Shown here: positions 7,725 through 16,470 of the stretch, in pieces | Numbering within the stretch: position 1 is the first letter of the stretch | Layout of the letters: each line of letters opens with the position of its first letter | Assembly (NCBI GenBank): GCA_900109895.1 | Contig: FOBR01000010.1 | Coordinates: 109,741 to 173,740, forward strand | Length of the DNA stretch: 64,000 nt | Source: a bacterium A37T11 | GTDB taxonomy: Bacteria > Bacteroidota > Bacteroidia > Sphingobacteriales > Sphingobacteriaceae | Reading direction: 5' to 3' | Program-made: the position numbers and the translations under genes | Notes under the pieces: model-generated | What the model saw: only the letters and a program-made list of their open reading frames with translations | The model's database searches: none | Told to the model about the DNA's origin: nothing

Positions 7725-8912
7725 TTATGGCTGGCCTCCTTTCCCGCCAATAATGACCAATTTCTTCCCTGGTTCCAGCCGGTATTTGATTTCATTGGCT
7801 TCTAACAGGTTCAGCACGGTCTTGATCTGGCTATTGCGCAGCAGGTCTCCGAAAAATTCGATATCAGGTGCTTTGCCTTCGTAGATTACTTCAAAGTTAT
7901 ACCAGCGGGATAGTTCACGCAGGGCTTGTTCCAGATTTTTGTGGTTGAAGTCAAAACGACCGTTGCGCCACGCTGTTTCGTTATCTACATTGACTGTGCT
8001 AATCGTTAGGCTGTCCCCTTTAACCACGGCTTGTTGCTTTGGCTTTAAAAGTTGTAGGTTGTACGTTTTACGTTTTACGTTTTCCGATCTGACCTGGACT
8101 TTCCCTTCTACAAGGGTTGTTTTCTCGCTGGTTTCGTTTGAATAGGCACTCAGATTAAAGGATGTAGCCAATACCAGAACCTCTTGCTTTGGGGTTTTTA
8201 CCTTAAATGGTTTGCCTTTTACATCGGCTATTTGAAAGAATGCTTCGCCTTCTAAAAAGACCTCTCTTTTATCTTCAGTAAACCTGGAAGGATATTTTAA
8301 CGTACTGGCTGCGTTGAGCCAAACCTTTGTTCCGTCACTAAGAATTATCTGATACTGTCCCCCCTTCGGGGTTGTTAATGTTAAAGAAGTGGGCAGAGAT
8401 GTTTCGGCTCCGCTCGCTTCCTTCCCACCGTCCTCGCTCAACATGACGTTCTTTATAATTTCGCCGTTGTTGTATTTAATATTTTCGTCGTTGACGATAA
8501 TCCCGCTTTGCGCACTATCTAAGGCTAACTTTGTGCCGTCGGCTAATGTCAGGGTTGCTTGGTTATATCCCGGGATGATTGCTTGATTTACGATGGTTGA
8601 TTTACGATTTACGATGGCTCCGCTTCGATAAAAGTATAGGCTGGTAGCTAGTGACACGATGAAAAGGGCTGCCGCGCTGGTTAACCAGATAAGCCGGTGG
8701 GGTTTCTTTTGGATTACTGGCCGGGTTTTGTCAAGGATGTTTTGCTGCAAACGCCTAAACACGGCTGCTTCCTCTTCCGGTCCTTCGGCAGGCCACGCTA
8801 CTTCTTCATGGTTAAAGGAGTGGTACCAGGCCAGCAGCTCATCGCGCTCCGCTTCGGTTGCTGAACCACCAAGGTATTGTTCAAGAAGGTATTTTAAATG
8901 CGTATGCTCCAC
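7725..8912 (-). CDS. FecR-type anti-sigma factor, locus 1
   Basis: A 395-residue inner-membrane regulator: cytoplasmic N-terminal sigma-binding part (1-73), one membrane helix (about 74-95, LIWLTSAAALFIVSL), and a periplasmic FecR domain with the typical TTPKGGQYQIILSDGTKVWL and REVFLEGEAFFQI motifs, then a C-terminal STN-facing domain (FDFNHKNLEQALRELSRWY). It holds the ECF sigma factor until SusC signals. It lies 76 bases after the sigma gene and 169 bases before susC. Three tracts of dispersed repeat sequence lie inside the gene in frame (8047-8091, 8387-8448, 8584-8618) and code for linker segments absent or different in the paralogues. Confidence 0.93.
   Translation of the reverse strand: MEHTHLKYLLEQYLGGSATEAERDELLAWYHSFNHEEVAWPAEGPEEEAAVFRRLQQNILDKTRPVIQKKPHRLIWLTSAAALFIVSLATSLYFYRSGAIVNRKSTIVNQAIIPGYNQATLTLADGTKLALDSAQSGIIVNDENIKYNNGEIIKNVMLSEDGGKEASGAETSLPTSLTLTTPKGGQYQIILSDGTKVWLNAASTLKYPSRFTEDKREVFLEGEAFFQIADVKGKPFKVKTPKQEVLVLATSFNLSAYSNETSEKTTLVEGKVQVRSENVKRKTYNLQLLKPKQQAVVKGDSLTISTVNVDNETAWRNGRFDFNHKNLEQALRELSRWYNFEVIYEGKAPDIEFFGDLLRNSQIKTVLNLLEANEIKYRLEPGKKLVIIGGKGGQP
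8047..8091 (-). repeat. In-frame iterated repeat, type B, within fecR of locus 1
   Basis: On the coding strand the tract is built from repeats of AACGTAA and AACGTAC units and codes for SENVKRKTYNLQLL. A close copy lies at the same place in the locus 2 fecR (16780-16822), and related copies lie in the peptidoglycan hydrolase gene (21164-21202, 21433-21468). Confidence 0.6.
8387..8448. repeat. REP-like GC-rich insert in frame within fecR of locus 1
   Basis: A block of about 60 bases, more GC-rich than its surroundings, containing nested GCGAG/CTCGC and CCGCTCG-type complementary words. It codes for MLSEDGGKEASGAETSLPTS, a stretch without counterpart in the FecR proteins of loci 2 to 4. It resembles dispersed palindromic repeats I have seen in related genomes (GTCATGTTGAGCG at one end, AAACATCTC at the other); that resemblance is from memory and not checked. 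Confidence 0.45.
8584..8618 (-). repeat. In-frame iterated repeat, type A, within fecR of locus 1
   Basis: On the coding strand ATCGTAAATC units repeat three times and code for AIVNRKSTIVNQ just after the membrane helix. Copies of the same unit occur in the locus 2 fecR (17145-17180 and 17305-17336) and between the SDR gene and uxuA (56895-56933). Confidence 0.65.
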
Positions 8913-8988
8913 GTTTTTTACCTATTATAGCTGTAAGTAACGCGAAGGGGGCTGTTACCCTTAGTCCGGTTGAAAAATAATAAAAAAG

Positions 8989-9570
8989 CTATAGCAGGGG
9001 CAGACCAAATGCCGTGACCATCAGCAGATCATTATCGTTGAGGTTATTTTTGATGGTTTTGATAGCTTTGCTCAGGTGTGCTTCGACGGTTTTTTCGGCT
9101 ATATCCATCTTTTGAGCTATTTCACGGTTGTTAAGGCCATCCGTTCGGCTATAAATAAATACCAGACGGCATTTTTCAGGAAGGTTCTCCACAATGCCAT
9201 CGATGTATTCCTGCAGGAAGCGCGCATAGACTTGCTCATGGTCATAGGTAATAGCTGCTGGGGAATAATGCTGTGCTGCCAGTTCTTTGCGGTGCAAATC
9301 ACGTTGCAGGGTGCGGAAAACCGAAAACTTAATGGAGGTAGCAAGGTAAGCCTCCAGCGATTTAATCGCCACATCTTGCCGCTTTTCCCAGAGTGAAACG
9401 AAAACTTCCTGCACCACTTCCTCAGCAAGGGCTTTATCACGGCTATAATTATAAGCCATCGCCAGTAATTTTCGTTTAAATCGCTCATAAATTTGCGTAA
9501 AAGCGCCATGATCGCCTTCTTTTAACAAAGAAGTCAGCTGTTCATCCGTCATTTTGCTTAAGTTGCGCAT
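8989..9570 (-). CDS. FecI-type ECF sigma factor, locus 1
   Basis: A 193-residue sigma-70 family protein of the ECF group: region 2 (about residues 22-85, ending EEVVQEVFVSLWEKR), a short linker, and region 4 (about 130-180, NNREIAQKMDIAEKTVEAHL, the -35 recognition helix-turn-helix). It should direct transcription of the adjacent SusCD operon once released by FecR. It starts 51 bases after the stop of the AAA-ATPase/nuclease gene, almost the same spacing as in locus 2. Its sequence is quite unlike the locus 2 sigma, so the two regulatory circuits need not cross-talk. Confidence 0.93.
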   Translation of the reverse strand: MRNLSKMTDEQLTSLLKEGDHGAFTQIYERFKRKLLAMAYNYSRDKALAEEVVQEVFVSLWEKRQDVAIKSLEAYLATSIKFSVFRTLQRDLHRKELAAQHYSPAAITYDHEQVYARFLQEYIDGIVENLPEKCRLVFIYSRTDGLNNREIAQKMDIAEKTVEAHLSKAIKTIKNNLNDNDLLMVTAFGLPLL

Positions 9571-9621
9571 ATTTATGAACTTTGAATTACAAAATTAAGA
9601 ATTTAATATGTAATATGTGAT

Positions 9622-11196
9622 TTACAGACCAACAACTTCTTCCTCAAATGCCAGACCACCCTTTGAAAAGGCTAATGCCAGTAAGTGTACAGTTTTTCCC
9701 TGGTTCAGGTAAGGCTTATGATAGCTAGTTTCTTTAATCTGGTTCATGGCTGTAGTGAGTGCTGCTGATGCCCCCTTTTTTGGTGCAGCATATTTGATCT
9801 CTACGACATACACGTGTGCTTTAAATGATAATACAGCATCCGTTCGCCCGCCTCCATGTGTGCTTTCGCCAGTATGATCAATACCTGATAAGATCATGGC
9901 TAATTGGAAGAGGGCTTGGTAATGGCTCTCGTTTTTATTGGAATCGTGGGTATTGTGGGTGGTATTCGAAAGCAGGATATCCAGGTTTTCTACTGCCAAT
10001 GCCGTGTTTCCCTCACTAAATGCCAGCCGAATGTTCTTGCTCAGTACATGCAAATTGCTGATGTTGTCTTGGTAAATATCGGTTAAAACCAATTCTGAAA
10101 TGGCCTTACGTACTTCCTCATTAGGTATCTTCAATACATAACTGCTCTCTTCTTCGTCAAATGATTTGATGGTTAAATAACCTGCTTGAAACAATAATCC
10201 AATGCTATTGAGTTTTTCGATGGTCTGCCCGTCAGTAAAAGTGTCCGGTACATTAATCGAGTCTTTTAGTACAGTTTCCAGGTTATTGCCAGTATTAAGT
10301 AGTTTTAATAAGAAGGTTGGTGTACCCGTACTATACCAGAAAGGCTTGTACAAGTTTTTTTCAAATAATAACAAAACAGAATACGGGTTGTAAACAAAAA
10401 CCTTTCCGTCCCAGCTGTAACCGTTATACCAGTATTTAATATCAGTAAGTACTTCTGCTTTTGATTTATTCTTTTTCTCAGCAAACTTGTCAATATGACC
10501 GGTAAAAAAGTGTTCCAATTCTTGTTGGCTATACCCACAAATACCGGCAAAGGAAGTATCCAGGCTGATGTCATTTAGGTTATTAAAGCCCGAAAAAATG
10601 GAGGTTTGGCTGACTTTTGTAATGCCTGAGACCATTAAAAATTTCAACACGGAAGAAGACGCTTTTAAAACGCCATAAAAAGTTTGCAGAATTGCACGTA
10701 TCTCATCGGCATTTTTTAAATCATGAATGGCGTCCAGAATAGGTTTGTCGTACTCGTCTACAAGTACAACTATTTGTTTATAAGTCTTTTCGTGAAGCTG
10801 ATGGATCATTCTGGATAGAAAGGATGCGGGGATATCAACGTCAATATCCAGACCCTCAGCCACAGCCATATCCTGTAATTTATTCAATAAGCTCTTTTTG
10901 AACTCGGGCACTGAGGTTATATCCAGCCCGCTCATATCCAACTTTAACACCGGGTATGTTTCCCATTCAATCTTGTCTTCGATGAAAAGTCCCTTGAACA
11001 ACTCTTTTTTACCTTCAAAGATTGCCTTGATGGTACTTAAGAACAAACTTTTTCCAAAACGCCGTGGACGGCTCAGAAAAAAAGCCCGGCCGCTGCTCGA
11101 AATCATTTGAAGCATATATGCCGTTTTATCGACATATACGCCATTATCCGCTACCAGATTTTCAAAACTATCCTGTCCGATGGGCAATCCTTTCAT
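9622..11196 (-). CDS. AAA-ATPase-like/PD-(D/E)XK nuclease-like protein 1
   Basis: A 524-residue protein of the AAA-ATPase_like plus PDDEXK_9 architecture, widespread in Bacteroidota. P-loop RPRRFGKS at 43-50, Walker B IVVLVDEYDKP near 142-152, a middle helical region, and a C-terminal nuclease-like core with Asp453, then Glu466-x-Lys468 in VVEIKYA. No cellular role is established that I can name; involvement in mobile-element or defence functions has been suggested from the fold only. It is preceded by a terminator closing locus 2 and has its own promoter-like box four bases before the ATG. It sits directly upstream of the locus 1 sigma gene. Confidence 0.88.
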   Translation of the reverse strand: MKGLPIGQDSFENLVADNGVYVDKTAYMLQMISSSGRAFFLSRPRRFGKSLFLSTIKAIFEGKKELFKGLFIEDKIEWETYPVLKLDMSGLDITSVPEFKKSLLNKLQDMAVAEGLDIDVDIPASFLSRMIHQLHEKTYKQIVVLVDEYDKPILDAIHDLKNADEIRAILQTFYGVLKASSSVLKFLMVSGITKVSQTSIFSGFNNLNDISLDTSFAGICGYSQQELEHFFTGHIDKFAEKKNKSKAEVLTDIKYWYNGYSWDGKVFVYNPYSVLLLFEKNLYKPFWYSTGTPTFLLKLLNTGNNLETVLKDSINVPDTFTDGQTIEKLNSIGLLFQAGYLTIKSFDEEESSYVLKIPNEEVRKAISELVLTDIYQDNISNLHVLSKNIRLAFSEGNTALAVENLDILLSNTTHNTHDSNKNESHYQALFQLAMILSGIDHTGESTHGGGRTDAVLSFKAHVYVVEIKYAAPKKGASAALTTAMNQIKETSYHKPYLNQGKTVHLLALAFSKGGLAFEEEVVGL

Positions 11197-11200
11197 GCGG

Positions 11201-11208
11201 CTAAGATA
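11201..11208 (-). promoter_or_regulatory. -7 promoter box giving a likely leaderless mRNA for the first AAA-ATPase/nuclease gene
   Basis: TATCTTAG (7 of 8 to TAnnTTTG) ends four bases before the ATG, so transcription should start at or next to the start codon. The same box with the same four-base distance precedes the paralogue at 19962, while sequence further upstream differs. No clear -33 TTTG is visible. Confidence 0.45.
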
Positions 11209-11230
11209 AGCATTAATTTTTTCTGTTGGT

Positions 11231-11270
11231 AGTAAAAATAACTCCCCACGCTTAGTGGCGGGGAGTTATT
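11231..11270 (-). terminator. Intrinsic terminator after susD of locus 2
   Basis: An 11-bp perfect inverted repeat (11237-11247 with 11260-11270; AATAACTCCCC paired to GGGGAGTTATT) lies just after the SusD stop. On the minus strand it runs into TTTTTACT. It separates locus 2 from the next AAA-ATPase/nuclease gene. Confidence 0.85.
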
Positions 11271-11272
11271 AT

Positions 11273-12790
11273 TTACGGATTTTGATCGCTTGCCTTTAAG
11301 GCGGCATTAGCATCGAGTTCGTCCTGCGGTATTTTATAGAGGAACGTTGGATCCTGGTCTTCTTTATTGATGGCTGCCGGAGGAAGCGGGAAATTATTCG
11401 CTTTATTGGTGGCATTCAAAAGGTCCCACCCGGTGTGGTTGCCGTCACCCGTTGGGCGGTGCAGACCTGTTTTTAGCCGCTTGATATCCAGGTAAGAGCG
11501 GCCCTCTCCCCAAAGCTCAATGCGTCGCTGCAGCAAAATTTCGTTTAAAAGTGCCTGTCCGCTTAAATTGCTGATAGAATAGGCCGGGTAGCGTGTTTGG
11601 ATAAGTTCTGCTAGCACACTACGGGCCGAATTTTCATCCCCGGTACGGTAATCAGCCTCTGCTTCGATTAAATAGGCCTCGGCGGCGCGAATAAATAGGT
11701 AATCGGAGGCCCAGTTACCGGCTACACGAAGGCGTAATTTATGTTGGTCCAAAGGGGGGTCTGCTACGGTACCGGCAGCTATGGTCGTAAATAACTCTTT
11801 ACGCACATCCCCATCGGCAATCTGGTCATATAAGGCTTTGGTAATTTTCTTTTGTTTGCCAAAGGATGCATACCCTCCAGAGGCAATGTCCATCTGTGAA
11901 TAGAATGAAGCATAAGAGGTTTGTTGTTCGGCATTAACTTCTACACCCCAAATGTATTCGGGGCCGTTTACCGTGTTGAAGATGGTACCACCCAGATATT
12001 GGGCACGTGTGGCCGGAATGATGCCCTGCCTGGCGGCTGCAGCATGTTCCTTGGCCGTGGGGTAATCTTCTTGCTGCAGGGCTGCCAGGGCATGGATGGC
12101 ATGGACCGTGCGCACATCAATGTGGGAAGGGTGGCTGCGGGTTTTGCCTTCCAATAAGGTTTGCGCCTGCACAAGGTCCGCATTGATCTGGTCATATACT
12201 TGCTGCACGGTACCACGGCCTGCACCATCGGCGCTTGGTGCAGAATACAGCGGTACACCTGGTTTGTTTTCATTGCCTTTATAGGTGTGCTGGTAAAAAT
12301 TGATGAGGTAAAAATAGCTGTATGCCCGTAAGCACAGCGCCTGACCTTTAATATTATCCTTTTCTTCCTGCAACCCGGTAATCTGATCGATGTTGGCAAT
12401 AATGCGGTTGGCATTATTGATTACTTTGTAATAATAATCCCAAGCACGGCCAGTGCGCGATGCAAGGGAGGTTAAAGCCAAGCCGGTAAAATTGTAGTCT
12501 GCGTCAAAATGGGTTGGCCCGCCTTTGTGTACCACCATGTCCAAACCGTAGAGGTCTGACGCCAGGTCCTGCGATTTTTGCCCAAAGGCATAATGGGTAA
12601 ATCCAAAAGTGTATAAAATGCGGTAGGTTCCATCCAAGGCAACCTGGGCACCATCGAGGGTAGCGAAGACCGTTTCTCCGGAGACCGCATCGGTGGGATT
12701 GGTTTTTAAATAATCTTTTCCGCATCCTGCTGCCATTAGCAAGAAAAGAACCGGAATGATAGTTCTGATATGTTTTATAAGCTTTTTCAT
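11273..12790 (-). CDS. SusD/RagB-type outer-membrane lipoprotein, locus 2
   Basis: A 505-residue lipoprotein (lipobox LMAAGC, Cys23; mature start GKDYLKTNPTD). Typical SusD helices include GQALCLRAYSYFYLINFYQH and the C-terminal LLQRRIELWGEGRSYLDIKR. It would bind ligand over the locus 2 SusC. It begins 12 bases after the susC stop, the same spacing as in locus 1, and is the last gene of its operon before the terminator at 11231. Ligand unknown. Confidence 0.93.
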   Translation of the reverse strand: MKKLIKHIRTIIPVLFLLMAAGCGKDYLKTNPTDAVSGETVFATLDGAQVALDGTYRILYTFGFTHYAFGQKSQDLASDLYGLDMVVHKGGPTHFDADYNFTGLALTSLASRTGRAWDYYYKVINNANRIIANIDQITGLQEEKDNIKGQALCLRAYSYFYLINFYQHTYKGNENKPGVPLYSAPSADGAGRGTVQQVYDQINADLVQAQTLLEGKTRSHPSHIDVRTVHAIHALAALQQEDYPTAKEHAAAARQGIIPATRAQYLGGTIFNTVNGPEYIWGVEVNAEQQTSYASFYSQMDIASGGYASFGKQKKITKALYDQIADGDVRKELFTTIAAGTVADPPLDQHKLRLRVAGNWASDYLFIRAAEAYLIEAEADYRTGDENSARSVLAELIQTRYPAYSISNLSGQALLNEILLQRRIELWGEGRSYLDIKRLKTGLHRPTGDGNHTGWDLLNATNKANNFPLPPAAINKEDQDPTFLYKIPQDELDANAALKASDQNP

Positions 12791-12802
12791 GTGCTTTGAT
12801 AG

Positions 12803-15800
12803 TTATAAACCAATGGATAAACCCAGTGTAAATGTCCTGACCGGTAGATAGGTCCAGTCTGATACACCGCTAAATGATTGTTGGGGGTCGCTCCCTTTTC
12901 GTCCGCTGAATAAATAGGCATTGTCAATGTGCGCAAATAATTGTGCATTTGATAGCTTGGCCTTAGTAAGCAGGCTGGTGGGTAGCGTATAGTTCAAGCT
13001 GATGTTCTTGATGTTAAGGTAGCTGGCATCATACAAAAAGCGGGTTGACTCTCCGCTTTGGGTAGTAAGGGCGTTTTGCAGCCTCGGCACGTCTGTGACC
13101 TGCCCCGGTGTTTGCCACCGCTTCAGGATATCTGTATCCCAATGAATGCCATAGGTGCCACTATGCATCAGCTGTGCATAATTGCCATCGTAAAAGTACC
13201 CTCCTTTTGAAAAGTTAAGCAAAAAGGAGAGCTCCCAATTTTTGTAGCGTAAGGTGTTTCGCAAGCCTCCGCTGAAATCGGGGATGGCACTACCCTGAAA
13301 GTAAAAACTTCCTTCATAAATGTTATTGGTAGTAACCCGTTGACCGGTAGCATTACCATTGGCGTCAATAACGTCTTTGTAATAGAGGGCATCGCCATTT
13401 TGAGGATCTACACCAGCATATTCCCGTAGATAAAACCGATACCGATCTTGCCCTTCAACTAATTTGTGCAGATTGTCTGGATCAACAATGCCATTTTCTC
13501 TGTTTTCTTCCGGCAACTTGGTGATTTTATTCTTGAAATGACTAAAGCTCAGGTCTACCCGCCAATCGAGCGATGTATGCCTGATCAGGTGATAGCCCAA
13601 CATCAGGTCAATTCCGGTGTTGGTCATGGATCCGGCATTTTTGCTGATGGATGAAATGCCGGTAGATAGCGCCAGTGGTACACTGAATAACAGGTTTTTG
13701 GTGCTGCGTTTATACCATTCAATACTACCTTCAAAACGCTTTTTGAAAAGCGAAAAATCGATTCCAGTATTGAAGGTGGCATTTTTTTCCCAGGTTAAGG
13801 TCTCGTTGGGCAGCGAAACGATCACTGCACCAGGGTTGCTGGCATTGTTCCAGCCTAATTCATAGAGGCTTTGCCAGGCGTAATAATTGGCCGTGTTATC
13901 TGCTTTTAGTAGTCCTTCGTTTCCCTGTTCACCGTAAGAGGCTTTTAACTTCAGCTCGTCTATCCAGGTAGAGCCTGCCAGAAAACGTTCTTGCGATAGT
14001 CGCCAGCCTCCTCCCACTGACCAAAAACTGCCCCATTGCGCATTGCCGGATGTTTCGTTTCCGGGGAAAAACCTGGAATTTCCGTCCCTGCGGAAGCTTC
14101 CGGAAAACAGATAACGGTCTTTAAAACTATAGTTGACCCGGCTAAAAAAGCCTTCAATTCGCAGACTTTGCACATACGAATTGGCACCCGTGATGTTGGC
14201 AGCAGAAGTAAGCTCGGAGGTGCCCGGAAACGGAAATCCCGCTTTTGTGGCAGAAACAAAGTTTTGTTTGAACTGGTAGTTTTCGTGACCTACCAGTGCG
14301 GTGATATGTTGCTGGCCCAGTTGGTTGTCATAGGTCAGCACCTGGTTAAAGGTGAAGGATAACCGGCGGACACTTGATTTTACAGATTGCCCGCCAATGC
14401 TTGCTGCGTCACCGAATTGTGAGTTTTGATATTCTGTTTGATAACTATTAAAATAATTGCCTCCAAGACTGGTTTTAAACGTTAGATTTTTAATTATTTT
14501 AGCTTCTATAAAAGTATTGGCGTTTACATTGCCGTCTTGCGTATTGCGGTCGTCCAAGGCGAGCGATCCCAGTAGGTTTGCGTTGCTTCCATAGGGTCTT
14601 GCTCCGTATTGTCCAGGAACACCCCAGTCCAGCACCTTATCGCCGGTATTGGGATCTTTCAGGATGTTTCCGTTTTCATCCCGCTGCCAAATGGGATAGA
14701 TAGGGCCTATTTGCCGTGAAAAATAGAACGGGTTGGTGGTGTAGGTGCCTCCGGAGGGTACGTTTTTATCATCACCCAAAGCGCCATCAATGCCCAATCC
14801 GGCCGTTAACCAAGTCGATGGTTTGGTAGTTACGTTTACACGGCCCGTGTAACGTTTATAACCGGAAAATTTGGCCAAGCCGGGTTCATTCAGATAGCCT
14901 AAAGATAGGTAATAACTCCCCGTTTGGCTACCGCCGGCCGCATTTATCTGATAGTCCTGGCGAAAAGGGGTTTGATAGAGTTCTTTTTGCCAGTCGTCAT
15001 TCCATAATAAGGATGCATTTGGATTGAATTTGCCATTGGCCAGTACAACCTGATCATCCGCAACATTGGTGGAGTTGTAAATTAACCCTGGTATAAGTTC
15101 TTTAGAGGCTTGTTCATTGATGGCGTCGGTTAACAGGCTTAGGTCGCCCCCAACTATCCGGTTTCGGGTGGCTTCCCAAGCCAATTCATAATATTGCTGC
15201 TGTGACACCCGATCATATTCTGGAATGGCACGGTTTTGAAAACCCATGCGTACATTGGCATTTAGTGTCGGTTTGCCGCCTGCAGATCCGGTTTTGGTGG
15301 TTACCATAATGACTCCATTTGCACCCCTGGAGCCATACAGTGCAGTAGCAGATGCATCTTTAAGTACGGTTATTGCGGCAATGTCGTCAGTAGAAAGTGA
15401 GACTAAGGAGCCGGCATAGGGCACACCATCGACTACATATAGCGGGCTGCTGCTGGCGCTATAAGAACCTACACCCCGTATTTGGATTTGCGCGTCAGTG
15501 CCCGGATCGCCACCTCCATTGGTAGCCATCAGTCCGGGGACCAAACCATCCAGGGTACGGGTAAAAGATGTGACACGTTGATTAGCCAGGATATCGGAGC
15601 CAATGCTTGTTTCTGAGCCAACAAATGCCGTTTTCTTAACGGTTCCGTAAGGTAACTGGACCAAAACTTCTTCCAGCTCGCTAGGGTCGGCTTGTAAAAC
15701 TACGGACACAATTTCGGCTGCTGCCTTTACCCGTTGGGTTATATAGCCTACAAAGCTTATTTCCAACAGGGCATCGACTGGCACATTTTCCAGGGTAAAG

Positions 15801-16267
15801 TTGCCGTTATGATCACTTTGAGTTTGCTGGGTGGTTCGTAACCCCGATGGGCTAAGTACGGCGATACTTGCGCCAGCTAAGGCATGGCCAATGCTGTCAA
15901 CTACCCGCCCTTTTACCTGCAAAATGGCCCGGATGAACGGAGTTTCTGCTGGCCTTTCCAATAAAATGTTTCTATCGACTAAGCGATAGGAAAGGGGCTG
16001 GCCTTTAAAAACAGTCTCTAGTAACAGGCTAAGCGGCACTTTCTCGGCTTGTAGCTGCAGCGATGGGCTGTTGCTCAATAGGTCAATATTTCCAAGCACC
16101 CGATAGCCAGTCTGTTCCCGGATGGCGTCAAATACCTGCAACAGGGAAAGGTTTTTACCTTTCAGCGTGACTGTTTGCGAATACGTATGGGCGCTGATTT
16201 GTAAAAATGCGCCAAACAAAAGCAGGGTGATAAGTTTCATTACCCTATAATAGTAAGTTATATTCAT
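12803..16267 (-). CDS. SusC/RagA TonB-dependent transporter with STN domain, locus 2
   Basis: A transporter of 1154 residues from the ATG at 16267. The frame is open for 31 codons further upstream, but the MNITYYYRVMKL start aligns with the locus 1 paralogue (MNKNYIFRVMKL) and directly precedes the signal peptide ending HTYSQ, while the upstream codons cover the conserved leader hairpin. Parts in order: STN domain (LLQVFDAIREQTGYRVL), carboxypeptidase-regulatory-like domain, plug (STDDIAAITVLKDASATALY; GANGVIMVTTKTG) and barrel ending FTLGLSIGL. It should import a TonB-driven ligand and signal to the FecR encoded upstream. Confidence 0.94.
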   Translation of the reverse strand: MNITYYYRVMKLITLLLFGAFLQISAHTYSQTVTLKGKNLSLLQVFDAIREQTGYRVLGNIDLLSNSPSLQLQAEKVPLSLLLETVFKGQPLSYRLVDRNILLERPAETPFIRAILQVKGRVVDSIGHALAGASIAVLSPSGLRTTQQTQSDHNGNFTLENVPVDALLEISFVGYITQRVKAAAEIVSVVLQADPSELEEVLVQLPYGTVKKTAFVGSETSIGSDILANQRVTSFTRTLDGLVPGLMATNGGGDPGTDAQIQIRGVGSYSASSSPLYVVDGVPYAGSLVSLSTDDIAAITVLKDASATALYGSRGANGVIMVTTKTGSAGGKPTLNANVRMGFQNRAIPEYDRVSQQQYYELAWEATRNRIVGGDLSLLTDAINEQASKELIPGLIYNSTNVADDQVVLANGKFNPNASLLWNDDWQKELYQTPFRQDYQINAAGGSQTGSYYLSLGYLNEPGLAKFSGYKRYTGRVNVTTKPSTWLTAGLGIDGALGDDKNVPSGGTYTTNPFYFSRQIGPIYPIWQRDENGNILKDPNTGDKVLDWGVPGQYGARPYGSNANLLGSLALDDRNTQDGNVNANTFIEAKIIKNLTFKTSLGGNYFNSYQTEYQNSQFGDAASIGGQSVKSSVRRLSFTFNQVLTYDNQLGQQHITALVGHENYQFKQNFVSATKAGFPFPGTSELTSAANITGANSYVQSLRIEGFFSRVNYSFKDRYLFSGSFRRDGNSRFFPGNETSGNAQWGSFWSVGGGWRLSQERFLAGSTWIDELKLKASYGEQGNEGLLKADNTANYYAWQSLYELGWNNASNPGAVIVSLPNETLTWEKNATFNTGIDFSLFKKRFEGSIEWYKRSTKNLLFSVPLALSTGISSISKNAGSMTNTGIDLMLGYHLIRHTSLDWRVDLSFSHFKNKITKLPEENRENGIVDPDNLHKLVEGQDRYRFYLREYAGVDPQNGDALYYKDVIDANGNATGQRVTTNNIYEGSFYFQGSAIPDFSGGLRNTLRYKNWELSFLLNFSKGGYFYDGNYAQLMHSGTYGIHWDTDILKRWQTPGQVTDVPRLQNALTTQSGESTRFLYDASYLNIKNISLNYTLPTSLLTKAKLSNAQLFAHIDNAYLFSGRKGSDPQQSFSGVSDWTYLPVRTFTLGLSIGL

Positions 16268-16275
16268 TAATTTTA
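16268..16275 (+). promoter_or_regulatory. Candidate antisense -7 box at the susC start codon, locus 2
   Basis: TAATTTTA (7 of 8 to TAnnTTTG) lies on the plus strand immediately beside the susC ATG, the same place as the box of locus 1. No convincing -33 TTTG at the usual spacing. Confidence 0.3.
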
Positions 16276-16281
16276 CGCGTT

Positions 16282-16373
16282 GTTTGGATAGTAAATACTT
16301 TTTATTTTTTTCGAGAGGATAAACGGTGCTATCCGGACATTTGGGAGCGTGCGTCAACACGCTCCTTTTTTTT
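16282..16373 (+). ncRNA. Predicted antisense RNA in the fecR-susC gap, locus 2
   Basis: An 8-bp hairpin (16344-16351 with 16358-16365; GGAGCGTG paired to CACGCTCC) followed by eight T on the plus strand is a strong intrinsic terminator antisense to the operon. With a start near 16282 the RNA would be about 92 nt. The bases before the hairpin (ATCCGGAC-ATTTGGG) are shared with locus 1. Confidence 0.5.
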
Positions 16374-16470
16374 AGACGCTGCCATATACGTCTATTGAAA
16401 TAGTATACTTTTTAATCCTAATTTTCTTATCCTCCTATTTGTTATGACGGAGACGCATAAATTTGCGTTT

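Noticed and set aside
8584..8618. CRISPR-like array from iterated ATCGTAA units
   Set aside because: Units are 7-10 bases without unique spacers, inside coding sequence; no cas genes in the window.
9622..11196. Transposase or insertion sequence
   Set aside because: The protein has AAA and PD-(D/E)XK-like motifs but no transposase core, and no terminal inverted repeats or target duplications are seen.
12803..16360. Longer form of the locus 2 SusC starting at 16360
   Set aside because: The extra 31 codons cover the conserved leader hairpin and precede the signal peptide; the paralogue starts at the equivalent of 16267.
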